Shown in pieces: positions 1 through 8,759 of a stretch of DNA of 64,000 bases. Position numbers and translations under genes: made by a program. The notes beneath the pieces are model-generated. The model did no database searches, had not been told where the DNA came from, and saw only the letters and a program-made list of their open reading frames with translations. Origin of the DNA: G020348385 sp964410125 (lineage in GTDB: Bacteria > Acidobacteriota > Aminicenantia > Aminicenantales > Aminicenantaceae). The number at the start of each line of letters is the position of its first letter. The first letter of the stretch is position 1. The stretch is taken from the NCBI GenBank assembly GCA_964410125.1, contig CAYPGQ010000013.1:9862-73861 (forward strand), in the 5' to 3' direction.

Positions 1-855
1 GGCAACATAGGATGAACGCACCTGAGTATTCAAATAGATCTTTCTCAGGGGTTGAAGCTCCAGTTGGTAGGCGGACATATCTCCACCGCGATATTTTTTG
101 ATAACTTCACCGAGATGCTTTTGGATAAAAGAAGGAAATTTGTTTTCCAATCTTGTTTTGCTGGCTCCCCGTTGAAGCTCGACGAAGCTTAAAGTTGTGG
201 ATCCTGTCCACTGATTCAATAACTTCTGCGGAGTATAATCCTTTACTCGGTCGAAGGAAACCAGAATATCGAATGTGATGCTGGAATTCTGCGGAATGTC
301 CCTAGCTACTCCTGCCACCTTGAAATCAAAAAACCGAGAGCCCAACTTGATAGAAAGGACTTTTCCCATCGGATCGTCATTCCCAAAATATCTTTTGGCA
401 ATTTCCTCTCTTAATACGACAGAGTTCCGGTCATCGAGCACGGTTTGGGAATCTCCCTGTAGCAAACGAAAACTGAACATTTTGAAAAAATCAGGATCCG
501 CCAATGTAATGGATTCCCTGGAAGACTGCCCCTGATAATTGACCACGTTTCCTATCTTTTTAAATCGGGCCATGTGGACGATCTCTGGGAATTCCTCCTG
601 AAATGCCGGTCCCAACGGCGGTGGAGTCATTGCATGAGGGGACATGCTGCCATCTTCATTTTTGCTTAAAATGTTTACCCTGTATAATTGGGCTGCTTTC
701 TGATGAAAGCTGTCATGGGTCACCTCATCACGGACGAACAAAAAAATCAGAATACAAAAGGCAATGGCAATGGCTAAACCAAAAATGTTGATAAAAGAAT
801 ACACCTTCTGTTTAAAAAGGTTTCTGGCAGCGATTTTGATGTAATTTCTGAACAT
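1..855 (-). CDS. FtsX/MacB-type ABC transporter permease, 5' part only
   Basis: Open from an ATG at 855 to the window edge (285 codons, no stop), so the C-terminal two thirds lie outside. The start MFRNYIKIAARN matches the paralogues upstream in the same operon. TM1 (SFINIFGLAIAIAFCILIFL) lies near residues 20-40 and is followed by a MacB-type periplasmic core with the family motifs 'DPDFFKMFSFRLLQGD' and 'AKRYFGNDDPMGKV'. The last visible residues (LQPLRKIYLN) precede the first FtsX TM block in its relatives. The start lies 3 nt after the stop of the 90-aa gene 859-1131, so it is the last visible gene of the sigma-54-driven permease operon. Like its neighbours it has no ATPase of its own. 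Export of lipid, peptide or antibiotic substrates is family knowledge; the substrate is unknown. Confidence 0.9.
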   Translation of the reverse strand, partial: MFRNYIKIAARNLFKQKVYSFINIFGLAIAIAFCILIFLFVRDEVTHDSFHQKAAQLYRVNILSKNEDGSMSPHAMTPPPLGPAFQEEFPEIVHMARFKKIGNVVNYQGQSSRESITLADPDFFKMFSFRLLQGDSQTVLDDRNSVVLREEIAKRYFGNDDPMGKVLSIKLGSRFFDFKVAGVARDIPQNSSITFDILVSFDRVKDYTPQKLLNQWTGSTTLSFVELQRGASKTRLENKFPSFIQKHLGEVIKKYRGGDMSAYQLELQPLRKIYLNTQVRSSYVA

Positions 856-858
856 GGC

Positions 859-1131
859 TTATGTTGGATCTACAGCTTTTTTCTTACGAAACATGATCGG
901 AATGTGCGTGTCTGTCGGCATACCGATTTCTATCAAGTGCCAGTCTTTGTCGTATTCTCTTATGACCCGCTTGATCACATCGACCTTTTCCACTGTCTTT
1001 CCGTCATAGTCCTCCCACGCAATGATCTCGACTCTGTAATGCATGGTTCTTTTTTTTCCGTTGATCTTCACATCGATGTCGATGTTTTGCTCGGATTCCA
1101 ACGTCGGTATTTGCAGTACGACTTCTCTCAT
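859..1131 (-). CDS. Small hypothetical protein between permease genes
   Basis: A 90-aa soluble protein that I do not recognise. It begins MREVVLQIPTLESEQN and is rich in charged residues and beta-strand-like alternation (IDIDVKINGKKRTMHYRVEI), with no signal peptide or TM segment and no Cys. A very good ribosome site (AGGAGG, 6 nt before the ATG) and tight packing (20 nt after the upstream permease stop, 3 nt before the next start) show that it is a real, co-translated gene. A cytosolic accessory of the permeases is conceivable, but nothing in the sequence proves it. Confidence 0.7.
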   Translation of the reverse strand: MREVVLQIPTLESEQNIDIDVKINGKKRTMHYRVEIIAWEDYDGKTVEKVDVIKRVIREYDKDWHLIEIGMPTDTHIPIMFRKKKAVDPT

Positions 1132-1151
1132 TTCAATCCTCCTATTTTATT

Positions 1152-3518
1152 TTATTCATATCTTAAAGCCTTTGCTGGATTGGCAGTTGCCGTCTTCAAC
1201 GCTTTAAAACTTACAGTTGCCAATGCGATGAAAAGAGAAAGAGCAGCGGCCAGTAAAAACATACCTACGTGAATATTCATGCGGTAGGCAAAATTCTGAA
1301 GCCACCGGTGTGCCACTAAATATGCAACCGGCCATGCAATGATATTGGCCAGAAGAACCCACTTGGCAAATTCAGACGAAAGCAGATAAATGAGTTTCAG
1401 GACAGATGCGCCCAACACCTTGCGGATCCCAATCTCTTTTGTCTTTCGCTCTGCCATAAAAGCGGCCAAGCCAAAAAGGCCTAAACAAGCGATTAGAATG
1501 CCTAAGATAGTGAAGTAATTTGTGATCGCGCTCATCTGTTGTTCTGCTTTGTACAGCTTTTCGAAAGATTCATCCAGGAAGTGGTACTCAAACGGATAAT
1601 CAGGAACGATCCTGTTCCATGTGTCCTTCATAAAACCGATTGTAGCCGGAATATCATCCGGTTTTATACGAATATAAATGCGTCTCAGCCAATCGGGATC
1701 CAATCTAAATGAAACCGGATTGATTTTGTTATGAAGAGACTGGAAATGAAAATCTTTTACAACCCCCACGATCGTTCCCCACTGTTCCCAGAATGCAAAT
1801 CGTTTCCCCACCGGTGCTTCCATGCCCATTTGCCTGACTAGTTCTTCGTTGACAATGTAAGCCTCTTCGGCATCTGTTGCGAAATCTCTGGAAAATGTCC
1901 TGCCTTCTGCTATTTTGATCCCCAGCGTTTCAAAATAATCAAAATCCACAAAGTCGACATTCATATAGACTTCTTTATCTGCAGGTCGTCCTTCCCAATC
2001 AGGGCTTCCAGGTGAGTTGAAGTTTCTCGTGGGAAGCGCGAATGATGCAGAAACTGCCACGACATTCTGCCCCATGCTCAATTCCTGTTTCAAGGTTTCA
2101 TACTTTTGATTGCTGTCTCCCACCATACTCATATGGATGAGGTGTTCGCGGTCATAACCCATGTCAACATTGCGGATATAGTTTAACTGTTTGAATATGA
2201 CCATGGTGGCAATAATTAAAAATACAGACAGAGAAAATTGCGTGACAACCAATATTCTTCTGAACAGACCTCCTTTGGAACCCATTCTTAAAGTTCCCTT
2301 CAAAACTTTTGCAGGTTGAAAAGAGGATAAAAATAATGCTGGATATATTCCTGAAAATAATCCAGAAATAACAGCAATAGCCAGGAGTCCGCCGTAAAGA
2401 AAGACATTCCCAGCAAAATCCAATCCCAGATTTTTGCCAGATATCCGGTTAAAGGAAGGCAGCAGAATTTCGACAAGAAAAATCGCTAGAATCATAGAAA
2501 TAAAAGATAAAAAAAGCGCCTCGCCAAAAAACTGTTTGACGAGGTCTAATCTTTTCGCACCCGACACCTTCCGAATGCCGACCTCGAGCGCCCGTCTGCT
2601 CGAACGAGCCGTGGCAAGGTTCATGAAGTTTATGCAGGCTATTATGAGCACAAAAAAAGCGAGAGCAGAAAATATATAGACATACTTCATGTCCCCCACT
2701 CCACTAAAATCATGAAGAACATAAGAACTGAGGTGGATCTTTTTATAAGGTTGGAGAACAAGTTTGTAAGCTTCCTCAGGGATAAACTTATTTATATAGC
2801 CGGCAATTGCTTTATTGACACCCTGTTCATCTGTGTTTTGGGCCAATTGGACAAAAGTCATAAAAGAATTAAAGTTCCAATTCTGCATGTTGTCTTCACC
2901 GATGAATTCTTTGAGCAGTACGAAGGGTGAGAGAAAATCGAACTGAATAGTGGAATTCTCAGGGATGTTTTTGATGAGCCCTATCACTCTGACATCATAG
3001 ATATTTTCGACTGTCAAAATCTTCCCGATGGGATTCTCTATCCCGAAATACTTTTTGGCTGTGTCTTCTGTGAGAATCACAGAGTATGGGTCTGAAAAAG
3101 CAGAATCTGGATTTCCGTCGATAAAATCGAATGAAAATATCTTGAAAAAATCAGTGTCGGCATGTTCGAATCTGTCTTCATTGAAACGCTTATCCTGATA
3201 CTGCACGACCCTTCTTCCCCAATTGCCAAACCGGGTCGAGCGGATAATTTCCGAAAAATCCTCTTTTAAGGGATGTGCTAGAGGAGGCGATGTCAGGGCG
3301 GACCATCGAGTTTCCCCTTCTGTGATTTCTTCTTTGATAATTCTGTAGATATCATTGCCATTTTCGTGAAACTGGTCATAACTCAATTCATTTTGAACCC
3401 ATACGAGAATCAGGATGCAACAGGCCATACCGATCGCCAAGCCAAAAATATTGATGAAAGAATACCCCTTATGCCTTTTCATAGCCCTCAATGCTGTTTT
3501 AACGTAATTTTTAAACAT
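1152..3518 (-). CDS. FtsX/MacB-type ABC transporter permease (788 aa)
   Basis: Inner-membrane permease with a duplicated MacB layout. TM1 is at about residues 20-41, followed by a periplasmic core, an FtsX block of three TMs (about 280-400) containing the coupling motif 'LEVGIRKVSGAKR', a central TM (about 425-445), a second periplasmic core, and a C-terminal FtsX block with 'RTKEIGIRKVLGASV'. It ends ANPAKALRYE like all its paralogues here. Start and upstream stop overlap as TAATG, with GAGG 8 nt upstream, so translation is coupled to gene 3518-5896. No ATP-binding domain is fused or adjacent; the nearest ATPase of the same style is at 27988-28677. The substrate is unknown. Confidence 0.93.
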   Translation of the reverse strand: MFKNYVKTALRAMKRHKGYSFINIFGLAIGMACCILILVWVQNELSYDQFHENGNDIYRIIKEEITEGETRWSALTSPPLAHPLKEDFSEIIRSTRFGNWGRRVVQYQDKRFNEDRFEHADTDFFKIFSFDFIDGNPDSAFSDPYSVILTEDTAKKYFGIENPIGKILTVENIYDVRVIGLIKNIPENSTIQFDFLSPFVLLKEFIGEDNMQNWNFNSFMTFVQLAQNTDEQGVNKAIAGYINKFIPEEAYKLVLQPYKKIHLSSYVLHDFSGVGDMKYVYIFSALAFFVLIIACINFMNLATARSSRRALEVGIRKVSGAKRLDLVKQFFGEALFLSFISMILAIFLVEILLPSFNRISGKNLGLDFAGNVFLYGGLLAIAVISGLFSGIYPALFLSSFQPAKVLKGTLRMGSKGGLFRRILVVTQFSLSVFLIIATMVIFKQLNYIRNVDMGYDREHLIHMSMVGDSNQKYETLKQELSMGQNVVAVSASFALPTRNFNSPGSPDWEGRPADKEVYMNVDFVDFDYFETLGIKIAEGRTFSRDFATDAEEAYIVNEELVRQMGMEAPVGKRFAFWEQWGTIVGVVKDFHFQSLHNKINPVSFRLDPDWLRRIYIRIKPDDIPATIGFMKDTWNRIVPDYPFEYHFLDESFEKLYKAEQQMSAITNYFTILGILIACLGLFGLAAFMAERKTKEIGIRKVLGASVLKLIYLLSSEFAKWVLLANIIAWPVAYLVAHRWLQNFAYRMNIHVGMFLLAAALSLFIALATVSFKALKTATANPAKALRYE

Positions 3519-5896
3519 TACTCATACCTCAATGAATTTGCAGGATTATTCAAGGCAGCCTTGACGGATTGATAGCTGACTGTCATCACAGCAATCACCA
3601 ACGCGATAAGCGCAGCCAGGGCAAAAGTCCAGATTCCCAGATTTATTCGATAGGCAAATCCCTGAAGCCACTTGGACATCGCATAATAAGCAATCGGCCA
3701 AGAAATAAAATTTGCTATCAGAACCCATTTGGTGAATTGTTTGTTCAGTAACATTATGATCCCGGAAAGGGATGCTCCGAGGACCTTCCGGATGCCGATC
3801 TCTTTTGTCCGTTTCTCTGCCATGAAGGATGCCAGGCCAAACAGCCCCAGGCAAGAGATCAAAATGGCCAAAACAGTGAAATAATTAAACAGGATTCCCA
3901 TGCGTTGTTCCGACCTGTAGAGTTTGTCATAGGCTTCATCCAAAAAATGGTATTCAAACGGAGTATCGGGAAAGAACATGTTCCAATTGCTTTTTATGCT
4001 GGCTAAAGTGCTCGGGACATCTCTAGCTTCCAGTTTGATGAAAACATACCGGTAGAGGCTGGGAACTAGGGCCAATATCAGAGGTTCTATCTCGCTGTGC
4101 AAGGATTTGAAATGATAGTCTTTGACGACCCCGATGATGGTTGTAGCCGAATCCCCTAAAATCAGCTGTTTTCCTACCGGATCTTCCATTCCAATGATCT
4201 TTTTAGCCGTCTCATTGATCACGACGGCTTCCTCCTCATCGGTGAGGAATTCTTTGGAAAAACTTCTCCCTTCGACCACCTCCATATCGAATGTCTCGAT
4301 AAAATCGTATCCTGTTGATGTGACTTCCAAGACGACGTTATCCTCCGGATTTTTCCCCTCCCATGATACTTTATCCGTCGTTAGGATCACGCCAGATGTC
4401 GGCAAACTGGAGGAGGCTGCCACATTCATGATGCCTGCCGTATTGTCCAATTCGGTTTTAAACGTTTCATACTTTTCTGCCAGATATTCTCTTATCGGAA
4501 GATAAACCACATGCTCTCGGTTCAAACCCAGTTTTTTGTTTTGTATATAGCCAATCTGTTGGGATACAACGATCGTACAGATGATGAGCAGGATGGAAAG
4601 AGAAAATTGAGAGACCACGAGAATCCGCCGGAATAAGAAGCCCCGTCCTTCTGTTTTGAGTGCTCCCTTCAGGACTTTAACAGGCCTGAGAGAAGAAAGA
4701 AACAAAGCCGGATATGTACCGGAGATGAATCCAGTGATAAGAGTTATGATGACTATTGCCAGTACAATATGGTAATGACTGGAAAAATCCAAAACGAGTA
4801 TTTTTCCGGAAAGATTTGCAAAGGCCGGAAGAAACAGTTCGACCAGGACCACAGCAAGAATCAAGGAAAAAAAAGCCATGCCAACAGATTCACAAAAGAA
4901 TTGTCTTATGAGTTGGGCACGGGTGGCACCGACAACCTTCCTCAATCCCACTTCTCTAGCACGGGTGGCTGACCGCGCGGTGGCAAGGTTCATGAAATTG
5001 ATGCTGGCGATAATCAAGACAAAAAAGGCGACAAGGGAGAAGATGAACACATATGCGATATCTCCCTGGCCTTCTACACTGAATTGGATATGCGAAGAAT
5101 ACAGATGTACGTCCTCAAAAGGCTGGAGATAAATAACATCTTCTGATTCGGGGACATGGTTTTTGAGGTAATAAGCAATCTTATTTACAAGCGTCTCTGC
5201 CGATGCCTTTTTTTCAAGCTGAACATACGTGGCGAATCCGCTGAGAGTCCAATTGTCCAAAACTGCCCATGCTTTTTCAAAATCTTCGATCCGGATAAAC
5301 GGAATAAGAAAATCGAACTGAATTGTGGAATTTTCAGGGATGTCCTTTAGAATTCCTGTAACGGTAAAGTCAAATTCATTGTTGATATTGAGAACCTTGC
5401 CGACTGGATTTTCATTGCCAAAATACTTTGCGGATACCGATTCTACCAGAACGATGGAATTTGGGTTGGAAAGAGCTGTTTGAGGATCTCCCTCTAGGAA
5501 TAGAAAGGTGAACATGGTGAAAAAATCAGGATCTGTCAGGCAAATTCGAGGCTCCAAGAATATTTTTTCTCCGAATTTGATCAACTGGCCTCTTCTTAAT
5601 CGGGTAAAACGTGTGGCTTTAATGATTTCGGGATATTCTTCTTTAAGGGCTGGAGCCAGCGGTGCACAAACCGGCCAATAATGTGTGACAGGTTCTGTTT
5701 TGTGGAATTCCGTGACAATCCTGTAAAGATTGTCTGCATTCGTGTGAAACCGATCAAAGTTCAGCTCGTCCTGAATCCATAGAAGGATCAGAATACAGCA
5801 GGCCAAACCTATGGCAAGTCCAAAGATATTGATAAAGGAATACCCTTTGTATCTTTTGATGTTCCTCCATGCAATTTTTAGGTAATTCCAAAACAT
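3518..5896 (-). CDS. FtsX/MacB-type ABC transporter permease (792 aa)
   Basis: Second permease in transcription order. The architecture is TM1, periplasmic core, FtsX ('AREVGLRKVVGATR'), TM, core, FtsX ('RTKEIGIRKVLGASL'). The N-terminus MFWNYLKIAWRNIKRYKG and C-terminus NPANSLRYE align with the neighbours, so the gene is full length. The start is preceded by GGAG with a 9-nt spacer, 20 nt after the upstream permease stop. It looks like a tandem duplicate that has diverged mainly in the periplasmic parts, which suggests different cargo or partner specificities on a common membrane chassis (inference). Confidence 0.93.
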   Translation of the reverse strand: MFWNYLKIAWRNIKRYKGYSFINIFGLAIGLACCILILLWIQDELNFDRFHTNADNLYRIVTEFHKTEPVTHYWPVCAPLAPALKEEYPEIIKATRFTRLRRGQLIKFGEKIFLEPRICLTDPDFFTMFTFLFLEGDPQTALSNPNSIVLVESVSAKYFGNENPVGKVLNINNEFDFTVTGILKDIPENSTIQFDFLIPFIRIEDFEKAWAVLDNWTLSGFATYVQLEKKASAETLVNKIAYYLKNHVPESEDVIYLQPFEDVHLYSSHIQFSVEGQGDIAYVFIFSLVAFFVLIIASINFMNLATARSATRAREVGLRKVVGATRAQLIRQFFCESVGMAFFSLILAVVLVELFLPAFANLSGKILVLDFSSHYHIVLAIVIITLITGFISGTYPALFLSSLRPVKVLKGALKTEGRGFLFRRILVVSQFSLSILLIICTIVVSQQIGYIQNKKLGLNREHVVYLPIREYLAEKYETFKTELDNTAGIMNVAASSSLPTSGVILTTDKVSWEGKNPEDNVVLEVTSTGYDFIETFDMEVVEGRSFSKEFLTDEEEAVVINETAKKIIGMEDPVGKQLILGDSATTIIGVVKDYHFKSLHSEIEPLILALVPSLYRYVFIKLEARDVPSTLASIKSNWNMFFPDTPFEYHFLDEAYDKLYRSEQRMGILFNYFTVLAILISCLGLFGLASFMAEKRTKEIGIRKVLGASLSGIIMLLNKQFTKWVLIANFISWPIAYYAMSKWLQGFAYRINLGIWTFALAALIALVIAVMTVSYQSVKAALNNPANSLRYE

Positions 5897-5916
5897 TACT
5901 CAATTCTCCATATTCA

Positions 5917-8319
5917 TCATTCATACCTAAGGCTGTCAACCGGATCGGATACAGCGGACTTGAGAGCCTGGTAGCCGACAGTCAACATGGCAATGGCAAA
6001 TGAGAGCAAAGCTCCGAGTACGAATGGCCAGAGCCTGATGATGATACGGTAGGCAAATCCCTGAAGCCACTTGTTCATGGCAAAATAAGCGATTGGCCAG
6101 GCTAAGATGTTTGCCAGTAAAACCCATTTGGTAAATTCTGAAGAAAGGAGATACATGATGTTGGAGGATGTCGCTCCCAGGACTTTTCGGATACCGATCT
6201 CCTTCGTGCGTTTTTCCGCTGCAAAAGCAGCCAGACCGAACAAACCCAGACAGGCGATCAGAATAGCGATGAAAGAAAATGTTCGAATGATTTTCCCTGT
6301 TTGTTCCTCTCCAAGGTAGAGCGAATTAATATCCTCATCCAAAAAGGAATAGTAAAACGGATATTCAGGAAGAAAACTTTTAAAGGTTTTCTCTATCGAA
6401 GCAAGGGTTCCCGGGATATTGTCTGACTTTATTTTGACATTTATTTCCCAAAAATACTCGGGATCGAAGCTCAAGATCATCGGCTCGATCTCTTCATGGA
6501 AGGAAGACATGTGAAAGTCCTTCATGACGCCGATAATCGTGCCCTGTATTCCCAATCCCGTTTGGAATCTCTTGTTTATGGCTTCTTCGGCAGACGAAAA
6601 GCCAGATTTTCGGACCGCCGCCTCATTGACAATGAAAGCTTCCTTTACATCCGTGGAGAATTCCCTGGAAAATTTCCTTCCCGCTGCCAACTCGACCCCG
6701 AAATTATCCAAATAATCCATGTCGACAAAATTGTGATAGATATGAAAGGCTTGTTCTCTCGATGCCCCCTCCGGACGACCGAATGTTACAATGACTGTAC
6801 CGGAAATGGGGGCTCTCAAGCACGCCGTCGTACCAATTACGCCCGCATGGGTCTTAAGTTCATTTTTTATCGCCTCATATTGCTTCCGTCCTGAATCGCT
6901 TTGAATGGGCACGGTGATCATGTGCTCCTTGTCAAATCCCAAATGAGCAGTCCTCATAAATTTCAGTTGTTGATTGATAATCAGAGTGCACACGATCAAC
7001 AGGATCGAAACGACAAACTGGATGACAACTAAAGATCTTTTTAAAAAGACCTGGCCGGAGGAGGTCTTGACCGCCTCTTTGATGCCTTTCAAGGTTTTTA
7101 TTGGCTGATGCCTGGATAAAAAAACAGCCGGATAAACACTGGAAAAAACACCTACCAACAAAGCAACCAGGAAAAATCCAGCAAGAAACAATATATTTTG
7201 TCCATACTGGAAATCGATAGGCTTGCCCACCAAGGAAGAAAAGGCCGGCAAAAGCAATTCGACGGTCGCTATCGAGATGAACATGGCAACCAATGTAAGG
7301 AGTATGGATTCTCCCATGAATTGTTTGATAAGCTGATATCGTTGGGCTCCCAAAACTTTCCGCATACCAACTTCCCGGGCTCTTTTGGAGGACTGAGCAG
7401 TGGCCAGATTCATGTAATTGATGCAAGCGATGATCAGGATAAGGAAAGCGATCATAGAGAGAATGATGAGATTGGAGACAAAATTATTCGTTTCGATCTC
7501 ATCCTCTAAATGCGAATGCAGATAAATGCTCTTTAACGGCTGGAGGAATGTCTTTCTCTCAACGTCGGGCCGTTTTCCTGCATGACGGGTGATAATACCC
7601 TCTATTCGCGTTTGGAATTCCTCTGCATTTATATTTTCAGGTAAAACAGCATAGGTATAAAGGGTAGTGAATCCCGTCCACATATTGAGCCACAGACCGA
7701 AGTTTTGTTCATTTTTGGCTAAAAAAGAGATAACAAAATCGAAGTGATAATGGGAATTGACAGGCACATCTTCCATAATTCCTGTAACCATGAAGTTATA
7801 CTGCTTGTTGACCTGCAAGGTTTTCCCTATAGGATCTTCATTGCCAAAATATTTCTCTGCCATCGAAGCGGTAATAACTAAGGACTGGGGAGTATCAAGG
7901 AGGTGGGAAGGATCGCCCTTGACTAATGGAAACGGAAAAACTTCGAAAAACTCAGGATCTGCATATATCACACGGTCTTCATAGATCTGTTTTTCTTTGT
8001 ATTCAAACAGGACTTGAGAATCAAAATATATCCGCGTGATGTGTTCGATTTCTGGATATTCCGCCTTGAGCACTGGTGCAAGGGGTGTGGGTGTTGCGGC
8101 ACTTATGCCTGTGCGTGTAGGGCGAATTATCGTATGGCCGATACGATAGATATTATCCGTGTTGGGATAGAACGTATCATAACTGAGCTCCTGTTTGACA
8201 TAGAGCATGATCAAAAGACAGCAGGTTATGCCAACAGCTAAACCTATGACTGTGATGAGGGAATAGAGTTTTTGCTTTATGATGTTTCGAAATGCGATTT
8301 TTAAGTAATTTTTAAACAC
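5917..8319 (-). CDS. FtsX/MacB-type ABC transporter permease (800 aa), GTG start
   Basis: First permease of the operon. The open frame can be extended to a TTG at 8331, but the GTG at 8319 is preferred. It gives VFKNYLKIAFRN, aligning with the MFKNY starts of the paralogues, and GGAG lies 7 nt upstream of it, inside the longer frame. Domains: TM1, periplasmic core, FtsX 1 ('AREVGMRKVLGAQR'), central TM, core 2, FtsX 2 ('RTKEIGIRKVLGATS'), tail DPVDSLRYE. It is expressed from the sigma-54 promoter at 8493-8508, after the 20-codon membrane peptide at 8350-8412. No ATPase is encoded in this operon as far as it is visible. Confidence 0.92.
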   Translation of the reverse strand: MFKNYLKIAFRNIIKQKLYSLITVIGLAVGITCCLLIMLYVKQELSYDTFYPNTDNIYRIGHTIIRPTRTGISAATPTPLAPVLKAEYPEIEHITRIYFDSQVLFEYKEKQIYEDRVIYADPEFFEVFPFPLVKGDPSHLLDTPQSLVITASMAEKYFGNEDPIGKTLQVNKQYNFMVTGIMEDVPVNSHYHFDFVISFLAKNEQNFGLWLNMWTGFTTLYTYAVLPENINAEEFQTRIEGIITRHAGKRPDVERKTFLQPLKSIYLHSHLEDEIETNNFVSNLIILSMIAFLILIIACINYMNLATAQSSKRAREVGMRKVLGAQRYQLIKQFMGESILLTLVAMFISIATVELLLPAFSSLVGKPIDFQYGQNILFLAGFFLVALLVGVFSSVYPAVFLSRHQPIKTLKGIKEAVKTSSGQVFLKRSLVVIQFVVSILLIVCTLIINQQLKFMRTAHLGFDKEHMITVPIQSDSGRKQYEAIKNELKTHAGVIGTTACLRAPISGTVIVTFGRPEGASREQAFHIYHNFVDMDYLDNFGVELAAGRKFSREFSTDVKEAFIVNEAAVRKSGFSSAEEAINKRFQTGLGIQGTIIGVMKDFHMSSFHEEIEPMILSFDPEYFWEINVKIKSDNIPGTLASIEKTFKSFLPEYPFYYSFLDEDINSLYLGEEQTGKIIRTFSFIAILIACLGLFGLAAFAAEKRTKEIGIRKVLGATSSNIMYLLSSEFTKWVLLANILAWPIAYFAMNKWLQGFAYRIIIRLWPFVLGALLSFAIAMLTVGYQALKSAVSDPVDSLRYE

Positions 8320-8349
8320 GTCGAACTCCAACGCTCACTTAATTTGTTC

Positions 8350-8412
8350 TCAACCTAGAAAAAAAAGAACCAATAAAATAATCACAGCCCAAACCCATAT
8401 CATTTTATTCAT
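8350..8412 (-). CDS. 20-aa single-TM peptide leading the permease transcript
   Basis: A tiny frame, ATG at 8412 to TGA at 8350, encoding MNKMIWVWAVIILLVLFFLG: a Lys-containing N-terminus followed by one uninterrupted hydrophobic segment of membrane-spanning length. A good ribosome site (GAGGAAG) sits 5 nt upstream. It lies between the sigma-54 start (about 8482) and the first permease, so it would be the first translated gene of that mRNA. It could be a small regulatory membrane protein, a translated leader, or chance. The combination of RBS, composition and position favours a real product. Confidence 0.45.
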   Translation of the reverse strand: MNKMIWVWAVIILLVLFFLG

Positions 8413-8492
8413 CTATTCTTCCTCTTTTGGGATATTTTTCTCTCGCTTCAGATGATTCTTAAGCATAAAGGTTTTCCTCAATTGTGTTATAA

Positions 8493-8508
8493 AGCAAAAA
8501 ATATGCCA
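8493..8508 (-). promoter_or_regulatory. Sigma-54 (-24/-12) promoter of the permease operon
   Basis: On the minus strand TGGCATATTTTTTGCT: GG and GC separated by exactly 10 bp, as RpoN promoters require. It is nearly identical to the promoter at 19207-19222 (TGGCACATTTTTTGCA). The predicted start is near 8482, 70 nt before the small peptide gene. Tandem activator sites lie upstream at 8561-8598. Confidence 0.78.
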
Positions 8509-8560
8509 TTATGGGATACAGGGATAACAAAGGAAAATGTTACAACTTTACCAGAAAAAG

Positions 8561-8598
8561 TGTTCGCTGAGGCAACATCCGGTGTTCAATTGCGAACA
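8561..8598. promoter_or_regulatory. Tandem activator (UAS) sites upstream of the 8500 sigma-54 promoter
   Basis: Two dyads: TGTTCGCTGAGGCAACA (8561-8577) and TGTTCAATTGCGAACA (8583-8598), starts 22 bp apart (two helical turns) and centred about 69 and 90 bp upstream of the promoter centre. The same pair with the same spacing occurs at 19287-19324 and 30119-30156. Read as binding sites of one NtrC-family activator (inference). The stretch 8413-8759 holds no other gene that I can support. Confidence 0.65.
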
Positions 8599-8703
8599 GA
8601 TGAAAACAGCGCAAAAAATTTGATATCCAACCTTGTGTGAGTTAAATTAGGGCAGACTTGGTAAAAAGTAGAAAAAAACGGTTTCAAGGCACAGGGATTA
8701 TTC

Positions 8704-8731
8704 TTGACATTCCTGTCCAAGAGATTAATGT
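8704..8731 (+). promoter_or_regulatory. Possible sigma-70 promoter of the kinase-regulator pair
   Basis: TTGACA (perfect -35) at 8704-8709, then a 16-bp spacer and a weak -10 (TAATGT, 3 of 6). It lies about 30 nt before the kinase start. Only the -35 is convincing. Confidence 0.3.
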
Positions 8732-8759
8732 TAATAGGTGAATTAAATCAATAACAGAG

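Noticed and set aside
904..1272. 122-codon plus-strand frame over the 90-aa gene
   Set aside because: The minus-strand gene has a perfect ribosome site and operon spacing; this frame has neither.
8452..8640. 62-codon plus-strand frame in the 8332-8759 gap
   Set aside because: It runs across the sigma-54 promoter and both activator dyads, has no ribosome site, and its translation looks random.
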